64,000 nucleotides of DNA from Gentiana macrophylla. Its lineage: Eukaryota; Streptophyta; Magnoliopsida; Gentianales; Gentianaceae. The translations under genes were made by a program, and so were the position numbers. Under the pieces are notes generated by a model. That model was not told where the DNA came from. It saw only the letters and a program-made list of their open reading frames with translations, and did not search any database. Below are positions 20,765 through 31,530 of this stretch, in pieces; the stretch's first letter is position 1; every line of letters starts with the position of its first letter. The stretch covers positions 97,294,316 to 97,358,315 of the forward strand of contig CM047810.1 of assembly GCA_026214975.1 (NCBI GenBank). Reading direction: 5' to 3'.

Positions 20765-22265
20765 AATGGCCGAATCATCAAAAGCTAGTAAAAACGTAAA
20801 CCTAATATCCCAACCCAAATTCCAATCATCGAAACTAGACCTTTAATGAAAGAAGAATTGATTTGTTAGTTTTGATAGAACCGCTCTGCTGCAACTAAGA
20901 AAGCATTGAAAAATAAATTTGGAAAGTGTTTAGTTGCGATCGAGAGGGTTTGGATTTTAAGGATTTGGGAAGGAGGTAAAAGAGATTTTTGAAAGGCGAC
21001 ATTGGTTGGAATTAGCTTGATTTAAGGTCGGGAGAAATTAACACCACCTTAGTAGTGAAATTTTATTCTCTGGTAGCAACTCATAATGCTACGAGAAGAT
21101 GGTGCGTTAACTTCTCACAACCTAAGAACTAGGACAGTGCCGTTTACTCCTCACATTATAAATGCTATTTATGGTATTCCTGATATACCAGAGAATGAGG
21201 ACTATTATACAGTTTGGAATTTGGATGAGCCTGCAGACTTTGATTATATTGTTTCACTAGCCCAGAATGAGTTAGATCCCACTGCCGTCTGGCATGAAAA
21301 CAGGTTTTCCTATGGAAAATGTATAAGGGATATGAGAGCCATTAAACGTTTTATTAGTCACACTCTTTACCCTACTCGACATTTTACATCTTTTGGTAAA
21401 GAGGATTTGTGTATTGCTTGGGCTATGGTCAATGATATACCCGTGGATGTAGCGCGAGTAATGTGTAGAAGGGCCCAAGGAATTTGCCCTGAATGCTAGA
21501 CCCGGCAGTCACATGCCTTTTCCGTGTTTTATTTCTTCCCTGTGTCGCCAGATAGGAGTCCCTGAGCTCCCAAATGATAATTTGATGATGGTGGATGACA
21601 CACTTATAGGTCCTAGTTTACCACTTAGGCCGGCAGGAAGAATAAACTTTTTGGACCCTAACCGTCAACGACCTCAGCCTACTCCATCCACTGCTGTCCC
21701 TCCTTCATCCAGTCAAACTCAAACTCAACTTCCAAATACCATCACTTACGACATGTTTCAATCCATGGCCTATGATGTTCATCGTGCTAATGCCAATATG
21801 GCTGTTTTTGCGGAAAGGAATAAATTATGGTCTGAAGATTTACGTCAAGGCATGCGAGGTTTATATCAAATGAATATATTGCAAAACCCTACCTATGCCG
21901 AGATGGATATTCCGCAATGCCAAACCCAGCCTTATACCTTGCCCGATTTCATTCCACCGATGCCACCTCGCTCAGACTTCCAACAAATGCCACATTCTTT
22001 TGGATTTCAAACTAGTGGTGTAGGGGATTTTTCGACAGGTACTACGGCAGCTGCAACATCTGAATGGGCTGGATCTGGATCATTTGGCCATACCACGACG
22101 GGATGGGGAAGCACTTTTTCTGATATTACGAGAGAAATGAGCTCGATGGGACTAGATAGCTCGGTACGGATGTCCACTTATTTTCAAGATCCATCCCAAG
22201 AATCGACCCGTTCTCAAGCTATGCCAAGTTCAAGCCACGTCGAGATGAGTGATGAAGAGGAGTAA
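20765..22265 (+). pseudogene. Element B accessory ORF 1: plant-transposon-associated domain protein
   Basis: The candidate start MAESSKASKNVN is at 20765. The frame breaks before 21086, is open 21086-21499, and is open again 21513-22265. The text IYGIPDIPENEDYY, RFSYGKCIRDMRAIKRFISH, TLYPTRHFTSFGKEDLCIAW and FISSLCRQIGVPEL follows the pattern of the putative plant transposon protein domain (Pfam PF20167 type) found in ORFs near Athila/Tat elements. A Pro/Ser/Gln/Met-rich tail follows (LPDFIPPMPPRSDFQQMPHS) and ends SHVEMSDEEE. The function is unknown. Only two or three breaks separate it from a full frame of about 500 aa. Confidence 0.7.
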
Positions 22266-22536
22266 TTTTAAACATTCTATGATTTTTGACATTGAAACAT
22301 TTTATTTTTCAGTACAATTTCGTTTTAAGTAAAATTTTAGGTTATTTTGATTTTGGTAGGATTTTATTTTATTACGATTTTCATGTTTTCATTGCATGTT
22401 ATGGTATTACGCATTGTGTAGTAAAATTTATCGTTATAATAAAATGAAAATGAACAAAAATAGGAAGAAAACTTGTCCCCTAGAAAAAACTAGGCATTTT
22501 TTCAAGAAAAATCAACTCGTCCGTGAACGAGAATGT

Positions 22537-22706
22537 TCGGATCGATCCGATTTTCACCGGATCGATCCGACTGAAATGTACCGACCGACAAGATTACTAG
22601 TTCGAGAGGCGGATCGATCCGGCCCTTTCTCGGATCGATCCGGCAAGTACAAAAACGCGCAAAAGATCTTTTCTACTTTTGCTTGATAGATATATTTCTA
22701 TAAAAG
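22537..22706 (+). promoter_or_regulatory. Internal promoter-like cassette copying the LTR layout
   Basis: Pair 1: palindromes at 22537-22550 and 22558-22569, centres 20 bp apart. Pair 2: 22610-22621 and 22631-22642, centres 21 bp apart. TATAAAAG follows at 22699-22706, about 70 bp before the ATG of accessory ORF 2. In pair 2 the 35 bases from CGGATCGATCCGG to the final GGC, including the spacer CCCTTTCT, are identical to LTR pair 2 (12146-12180). Confidence 0.65.
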
Positions 22707-22772
22707 GAAAGAGCAACGACCATAAACTTTGCTCATTCTTCCTTCCTTCTATTTTTAGTCTCTCAGATCGAA

Positions 22773-23616
22773 AATGTCTAACCGATCCTCTCCTCGGTTA
22801 ATAGTTATGAACCACATACGCTGATGGTGTGGTTCCCGAAGAACATGCCTCTTGCTTTCATAATAACGTCCCGAGACATCTAAATTTCGTCCGTTCTCCT
22901 ATTACGATGGAGAAAGGCTTAAACACTCAAAAAATTGATCGATGGGGGGCGTAATCTAATCCGAGGTTGCGGGTGGAAAAAGTTGATAAGGACTCCCGCA
23001 GGTCGAATAAACATTTCGATTGTTAGAGATTTCTTTGCGTCTCTCACTCGGATAACGACGATAGCCTCGTCTCAACTTATTACAGATTAGGGAATCGTTA
23101 TTTCATTTTCACCACCATCATAAATCAAATCTATCAAATCCCACCATGTACTTTTGATCGAAACCCACACTTGAGTTTCTTTGGGAACTTGGAGATGCGT
23201 ATAATGTTGTAAATCGTCGCTGCGAAGCCTTTGATTCAGATTTCCGTTGTTTGATCATAACTATGATTCTTCAACTCGGCTTTACCCCTCATTTAAGGCG
23301 TGGAAACGCTTCATTAATTCTCGGATCTATCCAACTAGAGATTTTTATGGGGTTACGGATGATGAAATCTTTGCATTGTTGTATGCATTAACCGTGGAGC
23401 ATACATTGATTGGGAGTTTTGATTTTTAAGACTGCAATTAATTTTGCGAGAAAAGACGTAATAGTGGAAGACCGCTACCATTTGCCAGGTTATCTCTCAC
23501 CTTTGTATCCAATCAATCACGTGCGGGAGTTGGCTCTTGGCGAGATTTTTCCATCTCGTGATTCTCGATTAGGATTACTTCCGGTGGATACTCCCGGATG
23601 TTCATCTACGGTTTGA
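22773..23616 (+). pseudogene. Element B accessory ORF 2: diverged relative of ORF 1
   Basis: The candidate start MSNRSSPRL at 22773 follows the internal TATA box. The middle is broken. The frame 23247-23429 reads YPSFKAWKRFINSRIYPTRD and FYGVTDDEIFALLYALTVEH, which aligns with ORF 1's KRFISHTLYPTRHF...KEDLCIAWAMV. The next frame, 23410-23616, gives AINFARKDVIVEDRYHLPGY. It therefore looks like a shorter, strongly diverged second member of the same family. Role unknown. Confidence 0.6.
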
Positions 23617-24426
23617 TAATCGCTTAGAAGTTATGTTGTTAAGTTGGTAGTTGTTTAAATTAGTTGTTTAATCGTTTTTGTTGTTTGTTACTTTTATTTA
23701 TAGTTTGTAATAGTGTTTAATATATATGTCATTTTCTTTAATCAAAATAATATATGGTTGCTAAAAATAATAAATAATAATCAAAATCATATAAAATTTT
23801 AATTTTATTTGCAAACTACTTTTTATTTACTCACTTTGAACATCGGAGACGATGTCATTTCGTAAGTGGGGAGTGGAAGTAAGTTAGTAAATAAAAATTA
23901 AAATTTTCTTATATAAATTTATACTTAATTGCTCAATACTTAGTTTAATTTTTTGGAACAAAATAATTAGATAATATATAATTAGTATGAATAAAAACAA
24001 TATAAATTGGTAAGAATAGATTTTAATTAAGTAAAGTAAATTAGATATATTATAAGTATATTATATATGTCAATTTTAGATTTTTATAAGATTTTAAGTA
24101 TATGTAACTATACATAAATATTATCAAGTAAGTTTCATATGAAATTTTAGCAAATATACTTATATTTATAATGAATTTTTAGAATAATTTTCTTTGTAAA
24201 ACGAAATATGAATATGGAATCGGATTAGGAATGATGAGATTTTTGACACCACAAAATTACCTCAACCTTGATTAGAGTGATCAAGACCTCACTCAAAATA
24301 GCCATTTTGATCATAACCGACCATTGGCTTATTTTGGTCTACATTTCCTAAAAATCCTACGAGTTTGTATGCGTATTTATGAAAGGAGATGATAGCACGA
24401 AGCTAAGGATGGTGTATCTTGAGGTG

Positions 24427-24457
<31 letters not shown>

Positions 24458-25270
24458 AGAAGATTTATATAAGAACGAAGCACCATATTTACAGAGAATT
24501 AATCGAATACCAGGTATCTTCCTTATCTTTGATCGACAGATATCGGTAGTAGCTTCCAATGATTTGAGTGCAGTAGGGTGTTATCTAGAAACGTCCTATA
24601 TCACTATGAGGTATAAAGCTCCCGATAAAAATTCGAATCATAAGATCTCAAGAATGATTACGAGTTTAAGAAACCGGACTCGTAATTTTAGATCGAAAGA
24701 GTATTACTCCGATCAATCTTGATGAAGCAATGCTTGTAAATTTGATTTTCTACACACACTCACGCTTTTAGTTCTTAATATTGAAAAGAAAAAAAAGAAG
24801 AGAAAAATCAAAAATAGTTGGAAAAGGAGATATTATTAATCGAAATGTTTTTGATCAAGCGTGAAGGTGTAAAGTAAATGCGACTTGCCTCTTTCTCTTT
24901 TTGATTTCCTTTTCTATCTTTTCGATTAACCAATGTCTCATCCTAAAAAGTATAAACCATTTTGTCAATTACTTGACTTAGTCTGTGATTCCAAATATTT
25001 CATACAAGTTAAGATAGGAAAATAATTCTAGAATTTTAATTATATTTATTGAGTAGATTTTGTGAAATTTCATTTGAATAATAGTTGATAAATAATTTAT
25101 CAAAGTTATCTACATTTTTTATCTTATTAATTTCTAAGAAAGATATAATTAATATGGTTATAATATTGAAATGATATTTTACTAATTTGAAATATAATCT
25201 ACCACTTATATTATTTTTATCGTAATTTTTATATATTACCACTTATTTTGCTCGAGGACGATCAAAGAGC
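23617..25270 (+). other. Element B AT-rich 3' tail
   Basis: No coding sequence is recognisable. At 23836-23880 a short inverted repeat (ACATCGGAGACGATGT) is followed by GTAAGTGGGGAGTGG, resembling the tail motif found before the PPT of many plant Ty3 elements. An A tract lies at 24427-24453; its complement yields a Phe-rich false ORF. 24240-24360 (GATCAAGACCTCACTC, CCGACCATTGGCTTATTTTG) looks like structured 3' UTR but is unassigned. Confidence 0.6.
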
Positions 25271-25285
25271 TAAGTGGGGAGTAGT
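25250..25285 (+). other. Element B 3' tail motif and polypurine tract
   Basis: GCTCGAGGACGATCAAAGAG then CTAAGTGGGGAGTAGT directly before the LTR start TGATGTATAAC at 25286. It primes plus-strand synthesis. It is the same type of module as 23836-23880. Confidence 0.85.
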
Positions 25286-27226
25286 TGATGTATAACATTT
25301 ATATGATAAAAATTACGATGTTTTATATACGTTATCGACTATTTTTATATAAAATATAAGTAATTATAACATATAATCTTATAAAATATTAATAGCTATG
25401 AATAAATCTAAATATTATAAAAATCTAGTAAAAATGATAAAAGTTATAAATTTTGTACCGGGTTAATAACCGGAGTGTCGTGTCGATTCACGTGGTATTT
25501 TTGGTATTTTACAGACCTTAGGTAAACCAAGACCCCAGTGATGACACTTTTGGAGTAAAATCATATCTTTTGAAGGAATAAAGGAAGTGCCACGAGATTT
25601 AAAGTTCAAGTGGATCAATGGTTCGTGACGCCAGTATCAAGTTATATTTTCGACGAACAAATGGCCCATCAAAAGGCATTTTCTGAAAAATAAGTCTTCA
25701 TGGAAGTTGTAGATCTCCTCAAGAGCTTTCCAACGCATCTTGAATTATGTCATTTGGAGATCCAGAGCTCAAGTTATGATTTTATCAAGTTTCGGATTAA
25801 GATTGGAAAAAAATCTATCCGGATCGATCCGGATTTACCTCGGATCGATCCGAGGAAACATCATGATTAGACCAGCATGTGGCCCTACAGAGAATATCCT
25901 GGGATAATATTTTTTATTCCCGGATCGATCCGGCCCTTTCTCGGATCGATCCGGCTTGGGAAAATATGCCTATAAATAGAACAGCTTGCAGGCACATAAA
26001 GAGGGTACCAAATATATTTTCTTCACCTCTCTTTAGTAGTAGTAGTATGTATATATATAGGCCTTATGCCATAAATAAAGTAGTATCGTTATAATGCTCG
26101 AGAAATTATCGGAAGATCAATGTTGTTGAAGTTGTTGTAGCATCCGGAAGAATACGACTTTTCGATTCAATCGTTGTAATCGGGTAAAATTTCTAAAGTA
26201 TTTATGTTTGTTTTGTCTGTTTCTATTTTAGTATAATGTTAGTAGGCTAAATCTAATAACTAGCCAAAGTTATGTAATCGTTTTATTTCGATCTTTTCGT
26301 AAAGGAATGTTGTCTAAGTAAAATTGAATAAAATTGAGTTAATTGAATCTTTTTCTATTGATAAAGTTTGACTTGAAAGAATTCATAATCTAATTATGAA
26401 TTGACACCTCGTAATTAAGTTATGAACTCGTTAATAGAAAAACCGGAGGGTAAAATTGGCGAGTGAAAACGTGACAACGGAACCGAGCTTCTACCCGGGG
26501 CGATTTGTTCTAAAAGATGAATCTTATTAAAATTTGTACTCAAGATCGTTACTAATGTTAAATTCATCGATTTAATTGAAACTTAAACCGGAAAGTTGAA
26601 TCGCCCGGCCTTGACAACCGGAGCCTTTAAATAAAATTGACCGTTGACGAACGGAATGACTCCTTTTATTCAAAGGTAGAATCGCACTCGGACCTGCTCG
26701 GAAAAACCGTAAATGAGCTTGTGGACTTTGGGTGATGACAATGGACATATGACAATTTCACACGCTAATGTGAGGAGGAATTGTTAACCTTAGGAGTGCA
26801 CCGTTTCATTTACTCAATTGAACCTAAAGATCGAGCACATTCCATTCACTGAAAAGATCGTATAAATCAATTATATAAACTTTGGCTAGTTCTCTAATAA
26901 TATATTTGGCATCTATATATTTATATCTATATATATATACTTTGCAACTTATGCACATCTATATATATTTATATATCTATATATATTATATTAGAATAAC
27001 TTTTAAATTACGTATTTATTTTATGTTGACTAGAATAGTAGTGATCTGTGTTATAAAATTGCGGTTTAGATCGAGTTAATAACAGCTCTTTGGTGTTTAA
27101 CCACACTTAGAAGAATTACAAAGTTCCCTGAGGATACGATACTCTGACTCACCATACTAGCACTACAGTTTGACCCGATACACTGTCGGTTAAGGACTGG
27201 TATTAGCACTAGAAAAGGCCACGTCA
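25286..27226 (+). repeat. Element B 3' LTR
   Basis: 1,941 bp, ends CACGTCA, followed by TSD TTCTC at 27227-27231. Palindrome pairs lie at 25819-25855 and 25920-25953 and a TATA box near 25972. Differences from the 5' LTR are mostly short indels, many at CAG or CTG. Confidence 0.95.
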
Positions 27227-27241
27227 TTCTCTTTTCTTACA
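27227..27241 (+). repeat. Copia K 3' LTR, right end, with B target duplication
   Basis: TTCTC (27227-27231) repeats 11501-11505. TTTTCTTACA then completes the K LTR, ending CA at 27240-27241. Confidence 0.7.
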
Positions 27242-27582
27242 ATTCCACTTTTAGATCTAGTTTGCATATGATGTGAGGGAGGTGGCTATGGTGGTGATGG
27301 TGATGATTGTACTTGTGGTTGTGGGAATGGTGGAGGTGCAGAATTTTGACTTTCATGTGAAGAATGAGTAGGTGATGACAAATTGTATCTAGGTGTTGGT
27401 GACATAGTGTGATCATGCACAGGTGTACTAGGTGTATCATGCACAGATGTACTAGGTGAGTTATGCAAATGCACATGTGTAGTATTAGAAGGAGCTGGGT
27501 CCTGATTTACAGGCATAGGAGTTGATGATGCAGCAACAGGCACAACAATAGTTCTTCTTTGCTCAAGGTCTGGCTCAGAATG
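27242..27582 (-). pseudogene. Copia L: integrase-RT linker fragment (minus strand)
   Basis: On the minus strand a Ser/Pro/Thr/His-rich frame (27286-27543, for example HNSPSTSVHDTPSTPVHDH) leads to HHMQTRSKSGI at about 27242-27275. That is the conserved tag between integrase and RT in many copia polyproteins. Both sides are cut: by the K LTR end on the left and the C LTR on the right. A short tandem repeat (GTACTAGGTG) occurs at 27424-27461. Confidence 0.75.
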
Positions 27583-29502
27583 TGTTGGAATAGTGTCCTA
27601 AACCCAATCGGGTTGGACCAGATCCGACCGGGTCGGATCATTTCTACTATTTCTTTTATGTTTATACATATATTAAATGGCTTTTATGTTGTCATAAATA
27701 TGTTCTTTTAAAGAACCAATTATGAATATGAAAACGTCCTTAGTATTAAACCGTGATAGAGAAACCATGATAGGCGATTATGGTTGATGAGATCTATAAT
27801 CACTTTAATAAGTTTGATACTTAAATGTCTCTAGGCTGATGTACTATTAAACAGGGCATTGATAGTATGAACATGCTAGCACGTATTAGATGTCTTCTGT
27901 CTTCAAGGGCAGGGATATATAGATCTCGTCTATCGAAGTGTTGTGACACTTGGACTGTACGTGGACGTGTATTAGATAATGCATACGTTAGACTGACCCA
28001 CTTCCCGGTTAAGTGTCACACTATGTGGCGGTTGTGTAATTATCCTTAGGACCGGAGTCTACATTGCATCATGGTATGGATTGTCATGCTTTGACACTAT
28101 TGAGGTTTCCCCTAGCCATAGGGCGATCATAAGGCAGTGATTGGGTGTGATACTAAAGCATGCGGAGTATACATGTTTGGTCATTTATGAATCGTGTACC
28201 CTATCAGTAGGGGTGAATATCCGAAAGGACCTTCTTATAAGAAATGTCTTACTCTCGTGAATCTTTGCAAAGTGGAAGTAAATGAGTTACTTCGATAGAG
28301 AGCATGATATCCAGATTATAAGATACGGTCGTTAATGTTTGACACTCGACTAACGACCGTATGGATATTATTACAGCGATGAGATTGTAAGTTACACGGT
28401 AACTATTTCACATGAAAGGTAGTAGTCATTGCATTTGACTCTTCCGATGATTGGGGGTCACGGTGTGTTGCTAGACGCTATCCCGTGATCGTTTGGCATG
28501 AAGGGCATTTTCGTAATTTGCACTTTGTGTCTACGGCCAACATATTCGGAAGCCTATCGGGTCACACACATATGAAAATCTAGCCGGATTAAAATGCGGT
28601 TATAGTTGATAACCAAATAAGGAAAGTTTATCTCGAGACTATAAAGGTTATAGTAGTAAATTAATATGGTGATATTTATTTATTATGAATAAATATAATA
28701 CAAGATATTAATTATGTTGATTAATTAAATATACACATAATGTATGTTTGTCGAAATTATTGTGTATATTGATACACATGTATTTTGTAAATTAATTAAT
28801 CATAATATTATATTAATTAAATAATATTCCGGAAGCCAATTTGTTGGTCAAAGGGGCGCCACTTTCAATGTGTATAAGATACACTTGGATTGTGCAATTT
28901 AATTAATAAGATTACCATAATATTAATATTAGATATTAATTGATTTTGGAAAAATAGATTTATGGTAATAAGATAAATATAGTCAATATAAGATATTTTG
29001 ACAATATCTTGGAAATATTTAATATAGGAAATTAAATTAAATGAGATAAATCAATCAATTATATTTTCCTTATTTTACTAGTAAAATGTTTTCTTCCTCT
29101 CTACTCTACATTGGGGCGCCACATCCATTATAAATAGGAGGTGGGTGTCAAACTCTTTAGTACACCACAATTCCAAAAGCTAATAGTTCTTGTGAAAAAT
29201 AGAGAGTTTCTTAGAGAGAGTTTTGAGAGAGAGAAAATGTCGGTCTAGCAGTCGGATTTTTCTAGTAGCAATCCAATGGTGGATTTCCGGCAGGTTGTTT
29301 GTGTGGACTAGCGGTAGAGGCCGAACGATTGGCCGGCTCCGTGCATCGCTACTCTCCTTAGACGGTCAAAGCGTCGATCTTTTAGATCCACCAAGGTAAC
29401 CACCGTCTACTAGCTTATTTGTTTAATGCTTAAACGAAGTCGATCCTGGTCAAAGGAAATAAATTTTTAATTCCGCTGCGTTCCCGCGTAGATTTCCTAA
29501 CA
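27583..29502 (+). repeat. Element C 5' LTR
   Basis: Starts TGTTGGAATAGTGTCC and ends TTCCTAACA one base before the PBS. 1,920 bp. It aligns with F's LTR at 43214-45039. TATAAATA at 29129-29136. The first 60 bases carry AACCCAATCGGGTT and a GC-rich run (GACCAGATCCGACCGGGTC) also present in F. Confidence 0.9.
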
Positions 29503-29503
29503 G

Positions 29504-29514
29504 TGGTATCAGAG
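29504..29514 (+). other. Element C primer binding site, tRNA-iMet
   Basis: TGGTATCAGAG, the standard plant copia PBS, one base after the LTR. Confidence 0.9.
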
Positions 29515-31530
29515 AGAGCTTCGAGCTTAAGCAATAAGCATGTTTATTTGCGTAGTTAATTTTATCGTTTAAATCACGTAATTAAAAGATGAAAGATTTT
29601 TTATTCGCAAAAAAGATACACGAAAAGAAAACAAAAAAAACGAGATCTGGTGGTGCTCGGCCGACTGGAGACGGCACCACCACCAGCGGCGGCAGCGGCA
29701 AGGCAGCCTGCTGCCGGCGTCGGTTGACCGGTCAATGCTGAAGGATCTCCAAATTTTTTGTTTTGTGTATTTTGTGATTAAATATGGTTCATAGTTGTGA
29801 TTGATGATTCCTCTTTTGTTTAGTTGTGTCATGTGGCTAACCAATGGTTCAAATAGTTTGGGCCATTGGGATGCCACATGGCATTAAAATAATAATGATT
29901 TTTCCAAACTTTGTTTTGAATAGGCCTATGCCATTTCCAAATATTTGATTTGAGAGAAGGCCTAGACCTAGACCACTTTCAAAATTTTGATTTTAGAAAT
30001 TGGGAAGACACATTAATAAAAAATATTGGCATTTCCAAATTATGTTTGGAATAGGCTTAGACCCTTTTCAAACTATTTGATTTTGGAAAAGGCTTAGGCC
30101 TAGGCCCTTTTCAAAATTTTGATTTTGGAAAGGGCCAAGAGTGATGCCTTTTGGTTTAGGAAACCAAATGCATCCCTTTTGATTAAGAATCAAAAGGAAA
30201 GAAACAAAAGAGACCTAATTTTAATTTTTTGATTTATTTTTGGAATGGTTCTAATTAATTAAAATTGAAATTGAAATTGGTTTAAAATTAATCGTTAATT
30301 TTATTTCGATTAAAATCATTTAATTAATTAAATGTTAATTAGTTAATTGATTGGATAAAATTATTTAATAGATTAAACGTTAATTGATTAATTAAGACGC
30401 AAGTACTTAAATTTTAATTTTATCTTTTTCATAAGATGTTATTGTATGGATTAGATATAGTAGATATAATATGATTATATGGACCCCGATTGATCTTGGA
30501 CTCGACCGATAGGATAGATGTGAATGATTTAATTTTTCTGTTGGTTTAAAAATTGTCCTAGGCCGTTATGAAGAATGTGGCCTAGTTTATTTTCTGCATT
30601 TATCTCATTCCCGTTAGCTCCTCCGTATACGGCGGGTGTATTTATTTTATTAGATATAATTAAATGTAACAAGAATGTAGCAGAAGATGGAGACCAAAGA
30701 AAGAAGAATAAAGATCCCATTGGAAATGGCTCATTAAGATCCTATTGGCGGTTGCATATACCCTTAGATTGTGACGTGCGGTTTCGTCAGTTTGCATTCG
30801 AAACCGCACCTAGGAAAAGTCCATGATCATACCGGTTACTTTACGCATTTATTTATTTTGTGCTTGTATTTATTTTATATGATACGATAGACGCATAACT
30901 AGGCACAATTTAGATGAATGTGTAGGATGTATGTCTATAAAGATAGATATACTTGATGAGACCGTAATTAAAATTAATTAAGTGAATTAATTTACATAAA
31001 TACTTCCACCTCAAAAGAATCAAGTCGTAATTGCCTCCCCATATTATAATGACGGTGAAGAGCCTTTGTTCGGATCCAACTCATCAGCCAAAGCAGGGGG
31101 TTGACCTACGTCGGGTATATCGTCATTATCGAGATATGATCGTATGAGATCTCACGAATATTGGGGTTATGACTTGACTAAGAATTCTCTCGGCCACCAG
31201 CCAAAGCGGGGTCATTTGGATTTTAGAGGCAAGGGTTTAACTATTTAATAAGATGAAAATTGTCAAAGAGTTGACTAGTCAAACAACAAGAGTCGTATAA
31301 GATACGATTGACAAAGAGTTGTCTACCTATTAGGCTATTTTATTTGCACCCAAAGCGGAGTTGCGGTAGTTTAGTGGGATCTTGTCCACTAAAGAAATTA
31401 ATAATTCTTGAAAGTCAATTGGAAGTAGTTGACTAGTGGGAGCAAAATCATAAACCAAAAGACCATTTTTGATTTTGCGTGTATAAACAACAACACCATT
31501 TTATTTTCATTTTTATGTTGTAGTTTTAGC
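29515..31530 (+). other. Element C structured leader
   Basis: About 2 kb without a supported gene. In order: a long hairpin (29827-29883), an array of TTTCCAAA..TTTGATTTTGGAAA stem-loops with AGGCCTAGGCC palindromes (29905-30145), AT-rich sequence (30200-30440), a segment conserved with F (30470-31000, including GAAACCGCACCTAGGAAAAG), and three CCAAAGC(A/G)GGG motifs (about 31089, 31202, 31350). ORFs at 30529-30826 on both strands are not conserved as protein in F. Confidence 0.65.

Larger units (their letters stand above)
11506..27226 (+). mobile_element. Element B: complete Athila-like retrotransposon with extra ORFs
   Basis: Both LTRs (11506-13449, 25286-27226) begin TGATGTATAAC. The target duplication TTCTC flanks them at 11501-11505 and 27227-27231. 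Internal order: PBS, gag, protease, RT, RNase H, integrase, a small basic ORF, two related accessory ORFs, a long AT-rich tail and a PPT. At 15.7 kb it is large for an Athila element. Coding regions are interrupted by many frameshifts. The LTR copies differ mostly by short indels, so part of the damage may be assembly error. Confidence 0.95.

Noticed and set aside
20765..22265. Envelope-like gene in element B
   Set aside because: No signal peptide, transmembrane segment or glycoprotein pattern. The text fits the plant transposon domain family instead.
24377..24559. Minus-strand ORF with a Phe run
   Set aside because: The Phe run is the complement of the A tract at 24427-24453. No motif.
27237..27476. 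His-rich minus-strand ORF
   Set aside because: Shadow frame of the Ser/Pro-rich copia L linker, which ends in the genuine MQTRSKSG tag.
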